Assembly (NCBI GenBank): GCA_025331125.1
Contig: JAOALB010000124.1
Span: 62,001 to 126,000 of the forward strand
Direction: 5' to 3'
Length of the DNA: 64,000 nucleotides
Source: Mycogone perniciosa
Taxonomy: Eukaryota > Ascomycota > Sordariomycetes > Hypocreales > Hypocreaceae
The first letter of the stretch is position 1. Each line of letters starts with the position of its first letter. Under the pieces are notes generated by a model. It saw only the letters and a list, made by a program, of their open reading frames with translations, did not search any database and was not told the DNA's origin. Of this stretch, positions 1-13,000 are shown piece by piece. The translations under genes and the position numbers were made by a program.

Positions 1-2283
1 TCCTTGCCAAAGTTACGAGTCTGATGGAGAGAGGTAGCAATGACACAGACCGCCTGGAACTGCGCTTTGGAATCTGAAATGGACTCCTCGTAAACGGTAA
101 ATGCTTGCGCGTAAAACTCGTACGCTACCTCTTCGAAGCCTGTCAAGTCTGCAGTCTGCCCGGCCGCGCAAAACAGGCGCAGTGCCAGTTCCGCCACACC
201 AGCTCCGTTCACGCGAGTGTAAAGCGTGCTGACGGCCGAGTGAACAAACTTGTACAGGGCATTGCTCTGTGTCTCCCAGTTGTCCTCAAAGTGTTCCCGG
301 GTCTTGAACTTCTTCCCAAGTTTCAAGCATGCCGTGATCATGGGCGGCGTGGTCGTCCGGATCCGGTCGTTGCCTTCTGAGAAAGCCAGCCGTGTCATTT
401 GCAGGAGCTTGAATTGCGTGTCATTATCCTCAGCCTGCAAGAGGTGCACCATTCTTGCCAACCATCCTTGCTCTTCCATTGTCTCGTCAGTCTCCACAGC
501 TCGTCGCTGTGCTCCTCCGGGGTAGCCTTGTGGCGCTTGAGATCCTTCCTTGATGAGCACTGACATTACGTCAAGCACATTTTCCAACTGGCCTGTCTTC
601 GAAATCTTGATTTGGTCCTTCAGAAGGCCACGAATAATGCCGCCAGCGACGGCCCGACGAGTTGGGTATGACTGAGTCTGAAACAGCGGTACATATGTGG
701 GGAGAGATAGAGCAGTAAATATTGACACATATCGGTTAAGAGGCGCCTGCAAAAGCGCGAGAAGGCTCTGCTGAGCCTGGGGAGAGTGAAGATCGGCGTT
801 GTTGATATTCTCCCTGGTCTTTGTGGTAGCATAAGCCAGAATCTGGTCCACGTAATCCAGACGGTCCGGGTAGTTGTTGAGAGCCAGGTTGCAGAGGGAA
901 ACTAGAAGCGCAATCGTGTCCTGGATAGGGAGATGTTGGGCATCTACTAGATTCTTGACTTGCGAAAAGAAGACCTCATAGAGCTGCACCTCATTGTCTT
1001 GACCATTAACAGCAGTCGTTTCCGTATCCGCAACTGAGGGTGCCGGTTCATCTGGCAAATCATTTGATTCACCCGCAACGGGCACCGGTGAGGCCTCGCC
1101 TTCTGGTTGCTGGTCGTCTGCGTCCACGGATTTGTCTGTATCATCAACAACCGAGGGCGATACAGACTCTGGTTGGCTATTTTGCGACGCGATATCCTTC
1201 TGCAGTTTGACCTTCTCCAGTAAGCTGGCCAGAGCCTCAGCCTCTATGCTCTCTTGGTCCGAACTCTTTTCACCCGGACCCTCACGCTCGGCATACTCAG
1301 ACAGCCGATCCATGAGGCCAATGACAATCGCCTTGACATTCACGTGAGGGTTTAACCGCGACACTGCGCCAAGGAACTGATCCAACGTGTGCAAGTGAAA
1401 CTCGTCGGGGAATACTTGGGTGATGACTTCCAGGAGGTATTCCTGAGCCAAGACATCCCGGCACTGCACCACCTGCTCCAACAAAGGGCCCAAAATACCC
1501 GACTTGTAGGTTTCCAAATCGACCAATTGGCTCAGGCGCACAATATTGCTTCCGACAAGGAGCTGAAGCTCCTTTCTTTCCCGAATCCTCTGCTCCCGCT
1601 CTCTTGAATGCCCCTGGTGTTGCAGGCGAACCCACAACTTGTTCATCTCGACGAAGTTTGTGAGAATGAAATTGATAGAATCACTCAGATTGCCTTCGGG
1701 ACCGTCACCCTCACCGGTAGGAAGGAAATCTCGAGCCTGTCCGGACATGTAATATCGAAGGAACAGTCCGCGGATAGGGTGCTGGACTCCGCGGCTCATG
1801 TCCATCATGTCCTTCATCAGCTCCTTGACGGGTGCATCCGCGATCGACATGTAGGCGGTCCCTACAGTGATCATAAGATACATTCTCGGGATGATATTTC
1901 CTGCATATTGGACTAGCTCGTAGAGATCGGCTAGGTGGTTCACGGGGTGGTTCTCTCGCAAGTGGACGGACAGGTAGCGCAGGGCGTCGAATATCGCCAT
2001 GTAGAGCTCGTAGTACTGCTTCGGCCCAAGGCTACTGGTCCGAAGTTCCGATACGAGCGTCGAGCTAATGTGCGAGCGAGCATACGTCAGTTTCCATCAT
2101 GTCGGCCCCAGGCCCGACTGACCACAGCGGCCTCGAGAGCATCACGTACCAGCATTTCAGGGCGTCCATCAGCTTCCCCGGCGTATCGAGACATTTTCGC
2201 ATGAGCGACGTCTGCTGTCGCACAGCTACCAAGGCATCCTCTAGCAGGCGAGCCTGGTCCTCCAGGGGGGCCGGCGTGGCCAT
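1..2283 (-). CDS. VPS35: Vps35, retromer cargo-recognition subunit (C-terminus cut off by window edge)
   Basis: Vps35 is the large alpha-solenoid subunit of retromer, which retrieves cargo such as vacuolar sorting receptors from endosomes to the Golgi. Exon 1 is 2150-2283 and exon 2 runs from 2064 to the left edge; the 85-bp intron 2065-2149 starts GTACGT, ends TTAG and splices in frame to read LKC-CSTLVSELR. The ATG at 2281-2283 gives MATPAPLEDQARLLEDAL. About 732 residues are visible; Vps35 usually has 850-950, so the last part is missing. Family hallmarks seen are RKCLDTPGKLMDALK, RENHPVNHLADLYELVQYAG, GLFLRYYMS and FVEMNKLWVRLQHQG. The Vps26-contact motif usually written PRLYL reads PRMYL here. 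A low-complexity acidic insert (about residues 340-420) separates the N- and C-terminal solenoids, as in other fungi. ILV2 follows upstream in the same orientation, about 1 kb away. Confidence 0.97.
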
Positions 2284-3274
2284 TGTCGACACTGATGGCA
2301 GCGGGGTACCTTTGGACGGCGGGTTGGGATAATCTCGGAGCTCTCAACTAGGCATTGACGGGACGTTGAAGGCGGCGACTGCGCTTGTCGAGGGGTGCAG
2401 TCACTGGTGCGATCTTGGTGAGAGAGCAGATGCTGGAGATGCGAGTCTGCAAGGCGCAAGAAGCTTGGTTGCGAGTTTCACGTCAGCTCGGAAACGAGGC
2501 GCTGAGGTAATGACGAGCTCCTGGAGGCAGTGTTGGTCCACTGTGGAGAGTTGCGACGCGCAACGTAGCGCCACGTGATCTTATCTCCCAGTTTATCCGC
2601 TCGTTCTAAAATAAATTTAGAAAATTAGCACTACCAGTGTTATGGGTACTCAGAGTGGAAATGCCCAGCAACGCACCAATGGACTGACTTTTCTATATTT
2701 GTCAAGACTGCTCTTTATGGATGCAGAGCGGAGTCATATCGATAATCTCATAGCTCAGAAACAAAACATTGTTCATATATCAGAATCGTTTGGACCATAA
2801 CTGCCATATGTACAACAGGCACACCCACGCCCCTTACCAGCCAGATATCCATCTTTTTCTCATACCATAAGGCAGATTGAATAGATAGGCCAAACTACAC
2901 ATCCTGGCCTGTCTACACAGCATATTGGTACATAGATGGTATGCGGAGTACCACGACGTACCTTGGCACGTTGGCACGCCTCCTCCTTGTCAACCCCATC
3001 CACATACATTGGCCTTTTTGACTACCTCTGCCTCTCCCCTGCTTCGCCCCAGCCCACCTCAATAGGGGAAACTTTTTGTGATAAACCCATGAGAAAGATC
3101 GATCTTGCCGCCCGCGCGTCTGACCAAGCAAGTCGTGAAACAAACTCCGAAAAATGTGTTGACAAAAACAAGATGCAAAAATCACATCGGGACATGAAAA
3201 ACTATTTGCGACGATATATGGATCATATCCAGCCATGAGACCGTTCCTTCAAATCAAAAAGGGGTTTACTTTGT
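2284..3274. other. Intergenic: VPS35 upstream region and ILV2 3' flank
   Basis: About 990 bp between the VPS35 start and the ILV2 stop. It should hold the VPS35 promoter and the ILV2 3' UTR. The open frames here have no protein-like composition. I see no repeat or RNA gene. Confidence 0.6.
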
Positions 3275-5729
3275 TTAGCCGTGCAGGCCAGACGTCCGCT
3301 CTCGCATCAATTCTCGTCGCTTCTTGTCTTTCTCTGTAGAGCCATGAGTCAGTATCATATCCTTGGTCGATATCCCAGAATTTTACTCACCTCCGTCAAA
3401 TACGAGGAACTCATGCAGAGCTGCACCAGCAGGCACCATGGGCAGGACAGGCACCTTCTTGTCAGTGACAATCTCCAGGAAAGCCGGGCCATCGGTGTTG
3501 ATCAGCCACTTCAGGTGCTCAACCAACTTATCAGGCTCAGAGACCCTGCGGCACTGGATGTACATCGCCTCGGCCAGCTTCATGAAGTCAGGGTTCATCT
3601 GGTGAGTGTGGGCATATCGGTCCTCGTAGAAGAGGTTCTGCCACTGCGTCACCATGCCCTGCTCCTCGTTGTTCAGGACAATGACCTTGACGCCAATGTT
3701 GAACTGCGTAGCGGTCGACAACTCCGTCATGGTCATGTTGAACGACGCATCGCCGTCAATATCAATGACCAAAGCATCAGGCTGGGCCACCTTGGCACCG
3801 ATGGCCGCGGGCAGACCGTAGCCCATCGTACCCAGACCACCAGAGGTGATCATAGATCGCGGGTGCCTCCACCGGAAATGCTGAGCGGCCCACATCTGGT
3901 GCTGGCCGACACCAGTCGAGATGTACGTCTTGTCCTTTCGGTCGGCCGTCAAGTTGCTGAGCTCCTCGATAACCGTTTGCGGCTTGATCAGGCCAGTGCG
4001 ATCAGCCCGCTGGTAATCCGAAATCGGCCACTTCTTCTTCCACTCATTGATCTTGCCGAACCACTCCTTTCGGTCCTCCATTGACTTGGTATTTACCTGA
4101 GGGAGCATGAACTTCAGGTTAGTAGCCACATCACCCTCGACAGCCTCGGTCGCCTGGACCACCTTGTTGATGTTCTTGGGCATGATCTCGAAGTGAACGA
4201 TGCCACCGCGTCCCTGAGCAGCGGCAGCCTTGGCAGCCGGAGCAAACTTGGCAAGGTTACCGGTAACACGATCATCGAATCGGCCTCCCAGAGCAATGAT
4301 GAGGTCGGCCTCCTGCATAGCCATGTTAGCATAGGCTGAGCCGTGCATGCCCAGCATGTGCAGTGACTTCTCATCGAGCTCATCGAAGGCGCCGAGGCCG
4401 TGGAGGGTAGTCGTGACAGGGATGGAGGCCTTCTCCGCCAATGCCTTCAAAAGCTCGACACCGCCCTCGGACTGGATGACACCCTGGCCGGCGTAGATGA
4501 CAGGTTTCTTGGCAATGTTGATGAGGTCGGCGGCGCGCTTGATGCATGCATCGAGCTGCTTTGAGCTGAGCTCTATGGCAGCACGGGTGGCGGCACTAGG
4601 CAGGGTCGGCAGGGCAGTCTCGGTAGGGATAGCCCTCCTCAGGATGCCGGCAGTAACATCCTTGGGCAAGTCGACAAGGACAGGTCCGGGACGTCCGCTG
4701 GTGGCAATCTCAAAGGCCTCGTTGATTCTCCGGGGGAGCTCAGCGACATTCTTGACCATGACATTCCACTTGGTGCAAGCTCTTGAGATGCCAACAACGT
4801 CGGCCTCCTGGAAGGCATCACTGCCGATAGCAGACGTGGGGACCTGACCACAGAAGACAACCAACGGAGTTCCGTCCGACAGGGCATCCTGTATAGGGGT
4901 GATGACATTGGTAGCACCGGGGCCGGAGGTGACCAGGACCACGCCGGGTTTGCCCGAGGCACGGGCATAGCCCTCGGCCATGTGGCCGGCACCCTGCTCA
5001 TGGCGGGGGAGAATGAACTCAAAGTGTTTTGAGTTGTAAATGGCATCGAAGACGGGTAGAATGGCACCGCCAGGGTATCCAACTGGTGAATCAAGTTAGC
5101 AGGGCAAGGGGGTTCGGTTTTCATTGAATGGTGCCGGCCGGCATCGGAAGCCTACAGATGTGTTTGACGCCTTGCCTCAGCATCATCTCGTGGAAGATTT
5201 CTCCACCGGTTTTGCCGATGAAGCTAGAAATTGCAGCATTGTCAGCTCAATTGGCCTGTAGGAGCAGTGCGATTTTTCTTGGGCATCGTAGTTGTCTGTC
5301 ATCGGGCTGGTGGTGATTGGGATACGTACGATTCGTCCATGTCGGGCTTGCGCTGGTTGTCCAAAGGCTGCACATGGCTGCGATCACTCTCGGCATTGAA
5401 CGCAGGGCTGGGTGTGGGACGGGATTGTCTATTGCAATTCGGGCCAATTGCCTCATCGTCAGTTGAAAAAATTCTTCCCAAGATGAATCCATCCTCTGCC
5501 CGAGCTGCCCCGGAATCGGCGGCGCAACGGAGCTGGCATAGCGACAACGAGCAGAGAATGGAGAGGGCAAACAGCACACTTACGGCACGGCGCTCGCAGT
5601 CGTCTGACTCCTCTGACCGGTAGGAATCTTCTTCTGAGCCGTCGTAGAAACAGGCGTTGTCGTGGACGTGAAGGTGCGAGCCCGGCCCAAGGCCTTGATG
5701 GCCCTGGTAGCCTGGCGACTTCGGAGCAT
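3275..5729 (-). CDS. ILV2: Acetolactate (acetohydroxyacid) synthase catalytic subunit, mitochondrial
   Basis: This enzyme condenses two pyruvates, or pyruvate and 2-oxobutyrate, in the first shared step of valine, leucine and isoleucine synthesis, using ThDP, Mg and FAD in mitochondria. Five exons: 5584-5729, 5330-5428, 5156-5223, 3391-5082 and 3275-3333. The introns are 155, 106, 73 and 57 bp, all GT-AG, and the spliced frame is 687 codons plus stop. The Arg/Ser/Thr-rich start (MLRSRQATRAIKALGRART) is a mitochondrial presequence. E133 in PRHEQGAGH is the ThDP-activating glutamate. GDASFN (about 548-553) is the ThDP/Mg motif, and W585 in VTQWQ matches the herbicide-site tryptophan of yeast, so the site is wild type. 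The last exon encodes the usual fungal ending KKRRELMRERTSGLHG. Length and motifs point to a functional enzyme. Confidence 0.98.
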
Positions 5730-5912
5730 CGCAGCGGCAGTAGAAAAAAAAAGAGACGAGGAAACTAGATTGGTGCTATTACAGCAACCAAGGAACAACG
5801 ACAAAAATAAATAATAATAAACACAGCAGCGATCCTCCCCTCCAAAAAGAATTGAGGATGATGATGCAAAAGGATCTTTGCGACTTTTGTTGCTGTGGTC
5901 TCGCGTCGGCCT

Positions 5913-5918
5913 CACGTG
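5913..5918. promoter_or_regulatory. CACGTG palindrome upstream of ILV2
   Basis: A perfect CACGTG lies about 185 bp upstream of the ILV2 start codon. bHLH factors such as Cbf1 bind this hexamer in yeasts. A role here is inference from position only. Confidence 0.3.
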
Positions 5919-6142
5919 GAGATGGGAATAGGTAGGTGAGGTTATTCGCGTGTGGGGGTGCAGAAAGTGGCGAAAAAGGACAGAAGTTAGGGAGAGGGAG
6001 GGGAGGGGGCAGAAAGACGGCGGTAAGAAAAAAAAAGGAAGGACGCCAGACGAGCGTCAGAAGAGTCAGAGGGGCACTGAAAGGTGAGCGATGCCGGGCA
6101 AACAAACCTTCGCTGTAGTAATAAGTATAGCAGTAGTAATAT

Positions 6143-6407
6143 TTCTACGGAGTACGAAGTACCACCTAGGCATCACAGTCAGACTCGCTTTGTGGGGTAA
6201 TTTTTTTTCTTCTCAATGGCCGAGCATGTTAGTCGCTTTAGTAAAGGCTGAAGGGGCCAATGACACCTGTTGGCGGATGCCAAATATGTGGGGCATGTAC
6301 TGTGTACTGAGTACAGAGTTGAAAGCTGTCTTGTCTCAACCCACCTGTCTCGGCTCTTGCGCATAATGAGACCAGGCTCTACGAAGTACGAAGTATTACG
6401 GAGTATC
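6143..6407. repeat. Short palindrome family, two clusters
   Basis: Two clusters hold abutting copies of TACGGAGTA and TACGAAGTA (6145-6161 and 6381-6407). The same words recur throughout the noncoding part of the window. Confidence 0.7.
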
Positions 6408-8283
6408 TATATATTGGCAAATCCTCCAACTTTTCTGCTTCGTTTTCTGGTAGTATCAACACTCTATTCATGTTCCATTGTAAAATCGATTCTCATTTAA
6501 AATAGGTACTGTATAATTTATAATACTATCACTTCGTACTACTAAAAACAACCCGATTCCATGTTAGCATCCACACCGCCCTCTCAGCCCGTCTTATTAC
6601 CGGCCACTCGCCAACTCAAAGCATTCATCCATCCATGTTTGACAACTCCGTCAATCTGTCCAACATTCGACCGCCCTATCCAACCAACCACTCTGTGTTA
6701 GTGACGTAGATTCAGGGCACGACATCCAAGACAAATACACCTTTTGAACAGCCCGGCAGAGAGACATGTATATAGTAGTATGTACTTCGTAGACGCAGTG
6801 TGATTGTGACCCTTTGTAAAAGCCATGTAAGACATCGGAAGATTTCTCTCAGGCACATGCCAATCACCATCTGATAGATGATGGCGCCACCTCAGCAGCA
6901 GGCGCGCCCTAGCCCAACTGACCTGCATAGGGCAGTCCAGCCATAGGGCGGCGTTTGATGCCATGTCTACTCCGTATTATCCATTGTTTCTATACAAACC
7001 ATGTTTAAAACTCCAGACTCAAATAACCAAACATGCGCTTATTGCCGGGCTGGATTCTGCTATTTGCGCCCTTCCACTCGCCTATCTCTCTCTCTTATTC
7101 CCGTAGCACACCAACAACTCATTCTCTCCAAGCCGATGTCGCAACCAAACATGTAAAACAACCATCACCTAGCCAGCCACCAGCTCGCATAAATTCCCTG
7201 TCCTATCCTGCCATACCTTACCTACCATGGTTCTCTGTACATAAGTGTCACGCCACGACGTGGCAGAAACGACAGGCCATGCAATGCCACCCTCCTTCTT
7301 CGTCCTTTACCAACTACCTACTCGTAGATAGTAGGTAGGTAATACATACAGCACGTGCTTGTACCTGGTACGTAATATTTCCCATCACGGCAGTATCCCA
7401 GTACTAGATATTACCGTAATAACACATAAAACATCTCCTATGGCGTTCATTCACCGACTCTCATCTCACCACTCATCTCAGGCTCTCTCATGAATACGAC
7501 TAATACTTCCTACTTTCTTCAGCTTCACAAACAACGCCAGCTAGGCATGTGGATCCCCCATCCCACACCGCAGACGGGTAAGCTGCAGCTCACGGCCCGG
7601 CTATCGAGAGTGAGGGGAAAGGCAAATGGCCCCTCTTCCTGTGATGCTTCCAAGCATGACGTTAGCCGGTCACGTAAGATGCCCTTCCTTACAAGAACCC
7701 TGGAATCACCAACAAGTCATGAGCGTGCTCAACATTATCTTCTTCTCTCCGTACACATCGAAATCCCGCCCGTCTATCCCTATATACCGATACATATCCG
7801 ACTCGGCATTTCCTTCAATGCCTCCCAGAGCGGCTGGCTCTATCCGTGTCACTGTAGCAAAATGCCCTCATCCGTCCAGGTCCGACTTTGCCCAGTGTCT
7901 TGTCCCATGCTTCTCCCCGTCTATAGATTGCCTTCTCCGCATCATGAAATAACGCCATCCAACCCGAAACATAACAAAATGGTATCTCAGGGTCACATTA
8001 GTGACAAAATGGAATATGTCCCAGTCCGCCGCCGCCGCCTTTCCCCCAGGCTTTTCCCCCATTTATTAAGTATACATTATTGTCCAAGTCCATTGGTATA
8101 GCACCATGTGCATTCCTGATAGTGAAATATTTGAGTCAAAATAGGGATAGAAATAGAAAGAGAAAGGAATTAAAACCAACTCTTCCGTGAGGAAGATATG
8201 TTGGTCAGAAACTTGTTCAGCAAAAATCGCTCGCAGACCAGCTTGCTGGCGATTGGCCTATTTCAAGTGATCCGGCCTTCAAC

Positions 8284-10099
8284 CTACATGCCCATGATCA
8301 TCCCGTTAGGAACATCTGAGCATGGGCTACCGTGTGGCATCGACTTTTTGCTCGGCCGCAAGCTTTCCATGCTAATCATTCGGCTCCACGAAGCCGGCCG
8401 TTTGTGGGGCACAGGCGTCCCCGGCCGCACCGTTGCCATCTGGTTTGTGTTGACGGTGTAGTCGTACAGTCCGTGTACAACCTCGGGCGGAGCATGGAGC
8501 TGTTGTTGCGGCTGGTAATGTACCATCGGCGGTTCCATACCCATCCACGGCTGGTGTACGTTTTCTTGTGGGGGAATGGAGTACATAAACTGCTGCGGTT
8601 GCCCCTGGTGGTCCATAGGCATCTCCATCGGAGTATTGATCTGTTTGGGCAGTGAAGTTGGTGCTTCAGGCGCAAACTTAGGTGCGTCGACTGGCCAAAC
8701 CGTTTCGTTAGGAATCGGGAACGGGGTTCCGGGATGCGGTCCAGCCAGGTCATCTCCCATAACCGTATCGCTGTTAGCGCTCATCACACTTGCAGGGGTT
8801 GACGGTCGCGTCGACCGCTTCGATTGGCGACGAGACAGTTTGAGCATGGTCTGAGGGATGCTTGAAATGCTTGACCGGTTTTTAGGCACATTGAGGGGGC
8901 TAGGTTCGTCCCCTGTCTTAGGCAAGACCCCGGAAGATCCTGAGTGACCTGGAGACTCCAACAAACACTGGCTCCTGTACGGCAGCTGGAAATAGACATC
9001 TATCTCGGAGGGCGGCGGTGTGGTGCCTGTCGTGAATGGAGGCGTCCCAAGTATGAATGCCAACCTCACCAGGCTGGAGATATTGCTTCCAAGGTGCCGA
9101 CACTCCAGTATGCGCTTCAGGTCGCCAGACGATCTGGGCCGCCAGTGGAGCTGCTGTCGCTTCTCCTTGGGCCAGATGCAGGTCTTCCAGATGGGCTTCA
9201 CTTGCTTTTGTCGCATCAGGTTTTGTATTTGAACCTTGTATTCCCAGGTGTTTACGTCGGAGCCATCCTCATAGTGCTTGGCAATGTGCTCGAAATGCTT
9301 GTCACGAGTGGCCGACGCGTCATCCACGTTTTGGGCCTCGAAAACTCGGTCTTTGCAGCTAGCAAATCCACATGAGAAAACGAGCTGTGGACACATTTCC
9401 GTCCGCGCCGCACTGTTTGGAAGTGCCTTCATTCGGTGAGCCTCCTTAGCATGGGTGCTGTAAGCACGCTCCGTTGAGAATGACAGATGACATCCCTTGG
9501 TCCGGCAAAGCCACATGACATCCGCACCATGGAAATTGTGAAGATGCTTCTTAAAGTCACTCTTCCGGCCAAAGCCCACGGGGCTGTTATCCAGGAAACA
9601 CATGGGGCACTGGTACTTCTTGTTCGTCGGAGCCACGAGTCGCGGGGAAGGATGTGAGGTCACCTCATTTTGGTGAATGAGTGGTGACTGGACGGCTGCA
9701 GGTGAATCCAACCATGACCGTTCGCTAAGCTTGCCGGTTTCTCCATCATGCATTGACGGCATGTCATTCGCAACATCTGGCCATGTGAATTGGGTGTGAA
9801 TAGAAGCACCATCGGATCTGCATTGAGACGCAGCCTCCGAGTTGGTCCATGCTACTGACGAGGCACTGCTGAGCATCGTATTCGCGGAAAGTATGGATGC
9901 CCGTGCTAAAGAAAACATTAGATCAGGAATCATGACTTCAAGGTGGTAACGGGAACGTACATGATTCTCCATAATTAGTCAGGGCGCATAAGAGGCTCGA
10001 AACTCCGTACTTGTGAACAAGCCCGAGAAGTAATTGGTGGTCCTCGTCTGCCAGCGGCCGTACGCCGGAATCATCGGGGATCGTGTTGAAAGGGAACAT
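8284..10099 (-). CDS. C2H2 zinc-finger protein, paralogue 1
   Basis: Two exons, 9961-10099 and 8284-9905, joined across a 55-bp intron (GTACGT...TTTAG), give 586 residues. The upstream ATG at 10097-10099 is chosen because exon 1 is open, ends at a good donor, and the related gene to the right has the same two-exon design. Exon 1 encodes a short helical stretch containing LLLGLVHKYG. Two adjacent fingers lie at about 146-205: one C-x2-C...H-x4-H and one C-x4-C-x12-H-x4-H. A conserved block follows (CPQLVFSCGF, FEHIAKHYE, HWRPRSSGDLKRILECRHLG), then a Pro/Gln/Met-rich tail without obvious structure. The layout suggests a fungal nuclear regulator, but DNA binding is inferred. It is clearly homologous to the gene at 15352-16988; no gene lies between them. 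Confidence 0.86.
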
Positions 10100-13000
10100 G
10101 GTGCCAGTCGCTTTCGTTTAACGACTCAATTTGTTGTATGTATACGTTTTGGTATGTACGAGTTCGGTCGGGATGGCGTGACAAAGAAAAAAATCGTGAC
10201 AGACACTAGGAGTGTAAGCCTGAGTCAAAGGCAGCACCAGCACGACCACGCAGCGCGCTGCCTGGCCCTCGCGAGGACCCCGAAAGATGGCGACTCGATG
10301 CAGCAGCCCGCTAATGGCGTTCCCACCGCGCAGTGCGGCGATGCGATGGGAAGAAAAGGGAATGAAATGTGAGGCTGATCCAGGCGCAGATGGTCTCCTC
10401 CCGTGTCCGTTCCAACCTACAGCGAAACTTTTCGATAGGGAGGCGCGCTCTTGGCTTCGAAGATTCGGTTGGCTCTAATTAGTGTCGCTTCACGGTTAGG
10501 CTCTGCCTAAAGCAACAATGTGCAAGCAACGAGATAGATGAGTTGAGCGAGCGAGCGACGAAGGGAAAGATAATCGTCATGACACGGGCCAGGCAAGGGA
10601 AAGAGAAAAACGGCGAGGAGGGGCGGAAGGAAAAAACCGGGGAAGGCTTCTAGAAGATCTTGTCGGAGAAAAGCTCAGACGTTGAACAAATTATCACTCC
10701 TCACTCCTTGCGGACCATGCAGTCGGGCGTCGTCGTTGATAGGCACATGTCAAGCCACACTTGGGGCCGACTTGAACCTTGGGCTGGGATCATGATTGCC
10801 CCTAATCAATCCCACATCCTCCTCGTCCAGCGAGTGAATGGTCTTGATAGCTGTAAACCTTGTAAAGGTGTCGAATCCGACGAATTGGTGCCACGCATCC
10901 CCTGTCGAGCACCACCCACCCAGCCCCGTTTCAGGAACAGTGTCATTTCTCACTGCGGCCTCCAGGCCATCCTGAAACACAAGTGGCCGCTGGCTAGCCC
11001 GAAACTGAGGAAGCGCAGCGAGGAAGGTTGGCAGCCATTGTGTGGCTCTGGAGATGGTGTCACTTTGGTGTGGGTGCCGGTTATGGTCTGAATGGAGTCG
11101 ATGGATGGCTGTTGTCGAATGGTGTCTCCATCAAGAGAGACCATGGCCAACCATGAGCCAGCAGACCTTGTCGGATGACCTCGCTAGACTGACGGCCGCA
11201 AATTACCAGCTCTGGCCCCTGCATCTCACTAGGGCAGCGGGAACGCCTGGGGGCCTGGAGGAATGCTTCTGCCGTTCTTCTGGAAGCCGACAACACGAGC
11301 TTCTGGACTGTTGTGTTGTGTGACGAGACCAGGCCATGTCTTGGATTTGTCTTGGATTTGGAGCCAACAAAGGGAGCACGGCGACCAGAAAACGACGTCA
11401 GTGAAGAAGGGTATGATTAATGTCTCTCGGTATTGCGCGGGGGAGACACTTGTGATGACTCGTCGCGTCGTTTTCGTCGTTTTCATCGCTCTCGTCGTCG
11501 TCGATCAACTTGGCGCGCCTCGCCATGTCTCGCGACAATTTTGGCACTTAGGCTGCTCCCCGAACACTCCAACTTGCGACCTGCGGGTTGATGGGAATTC
11601 GCTGCTTCTGATGCTGTTGCTGTGAGAAAGAGAAATGCGGCTGAGACACGGCGTTTTTGACGACCAACAGACGGACGGAGAGAAAATGGGATGGTGAGTG
11701 AGATGGCGCCAAAAACGGGACGGTGGTGATGACCCACCGCAGACTCTTTGTTACTCTTACGGAGTACTCCGTACGGAGTGCCTACCTACCTAGTAGGTAC
11801 CACTACGAGTACTAGCCGTACGTACAAAGTAGCACTGCTAGTATAGTAGGTAATAGTACTGGTACTAGTAGGTGCTTAGTGCCTTGTCTGTTCCTCTTTG
11901 CTTGATTGAAGGCCTGCCTGTCTCAATTTCTGGCAGCCCAAAGCCAAGCTATACTACTCAGGTCGCATGCCTGAAGCTGTGAATCGAAGGACTCGCTTGT
12001 GCGGAGATGGTTAATGGAGATGTTGTAGATACTAGGTGCCAAGGTGCCTCTGCTGTCTTTCAGCGATCGAGCCCGGCAAATGGCAAAAGTACACTTGCCG
12101 ACAGTACGCGAAAATACGCGAAAGAAGAAAGGACATTTATTATTCCGTCTACGAAATACCTACCTAGGTTAGTACTACGAGTACTCCGTACATGTATGAC
12201 ACTAATGTACCTCTCCGTGCCTATCGATATATGTATCCGAATGTGGTCGGCCAGTTTTTTTTTTTTTTTCCTCAATTATCCCATGATATAGCGCCCTTCC
12301 ATTGTTTTTAGCACAATGCAGCATTCATTGGCTGTCTACGGAGGAGTATTAGTACCTTATGTATAGCTAGTACGGAGTACTATCTATGTACTAAGGTATT
12401 CTCGAAAGTTGGACAGTTGAACAAATGTACCTGTACATATGTATGCTCGGCGCTGGAGGTACCACAGCCCTGTCATCGAAACTGTCTGTCTCTCGACTCG
12501 CGTCCTCACATTTCACTTGGTCTCGGAAACGCCGTTGACCTGTGCAGGGGTCAGTCTTCCAGAAGCTGGCGCGAGGCGCGAACCAAGATGACCGCCATTG
12601 CACCCTATCTGCCAACTCTGGACATGGATGATAGGCATGACTCTTTGATGAATGGACTACTTCGTACGCCGTATTGCAAAGCCAGAGCATCGCCCCGTGG
12701 TCATAAGTCGTCGAGAACTGCATCCTGTTTAGGTAGGGCTCGTGTTCTCACATCCATGGTCCGCTACTCCAGATGCAGACGAGCCAAATCCTAAACGATC
12801 CTTCTGGTGCCCTATCCGTTTAACCGTTCCTCAGCCCTACCTAGTTGCGTTCTAAGATTTTACCCGATAGTGCCTAAACAGATATAGTATTACGACTACT
12901 TCATACTCGTAGTGGCTAATAATCAGTCGATATTTAATGCAGGAGGGGACAGACTAATAATGTCGGGTGGCTAAATACTGCCACAAGACCAGCTGCCTCT

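Larger units (their letters stand above)
5730..8283. other. Intergenic: ILV2 5' region and 3' flank of zinc-finger gene 1
   Basis: About 2.55 kb without a supportable gene. The ILV2-proximal part is purine/pyrimidine-skewed. Copies of the TACGGAGTA / TACGAAGTA family occur at about 6145-6161, 6381-6407 and 6968-6978. A 203-codon plus-strand frame at 7490-8101 has no recognisable domain and an unbiased composition, so I do not call it. Confidence 0.55.

Noticed and set aside
3281..4084. 267-codon plus-strand frame opposite ILV2
   Set aside because: Antisense shadow of the ILV2 ThDP-binding domain.
7490..8101. 203-codon plus-strand frame
   Set aside because: No domain, no codon bias, high His/Pro/Ser content as expected from random frames in C-rich DNA.
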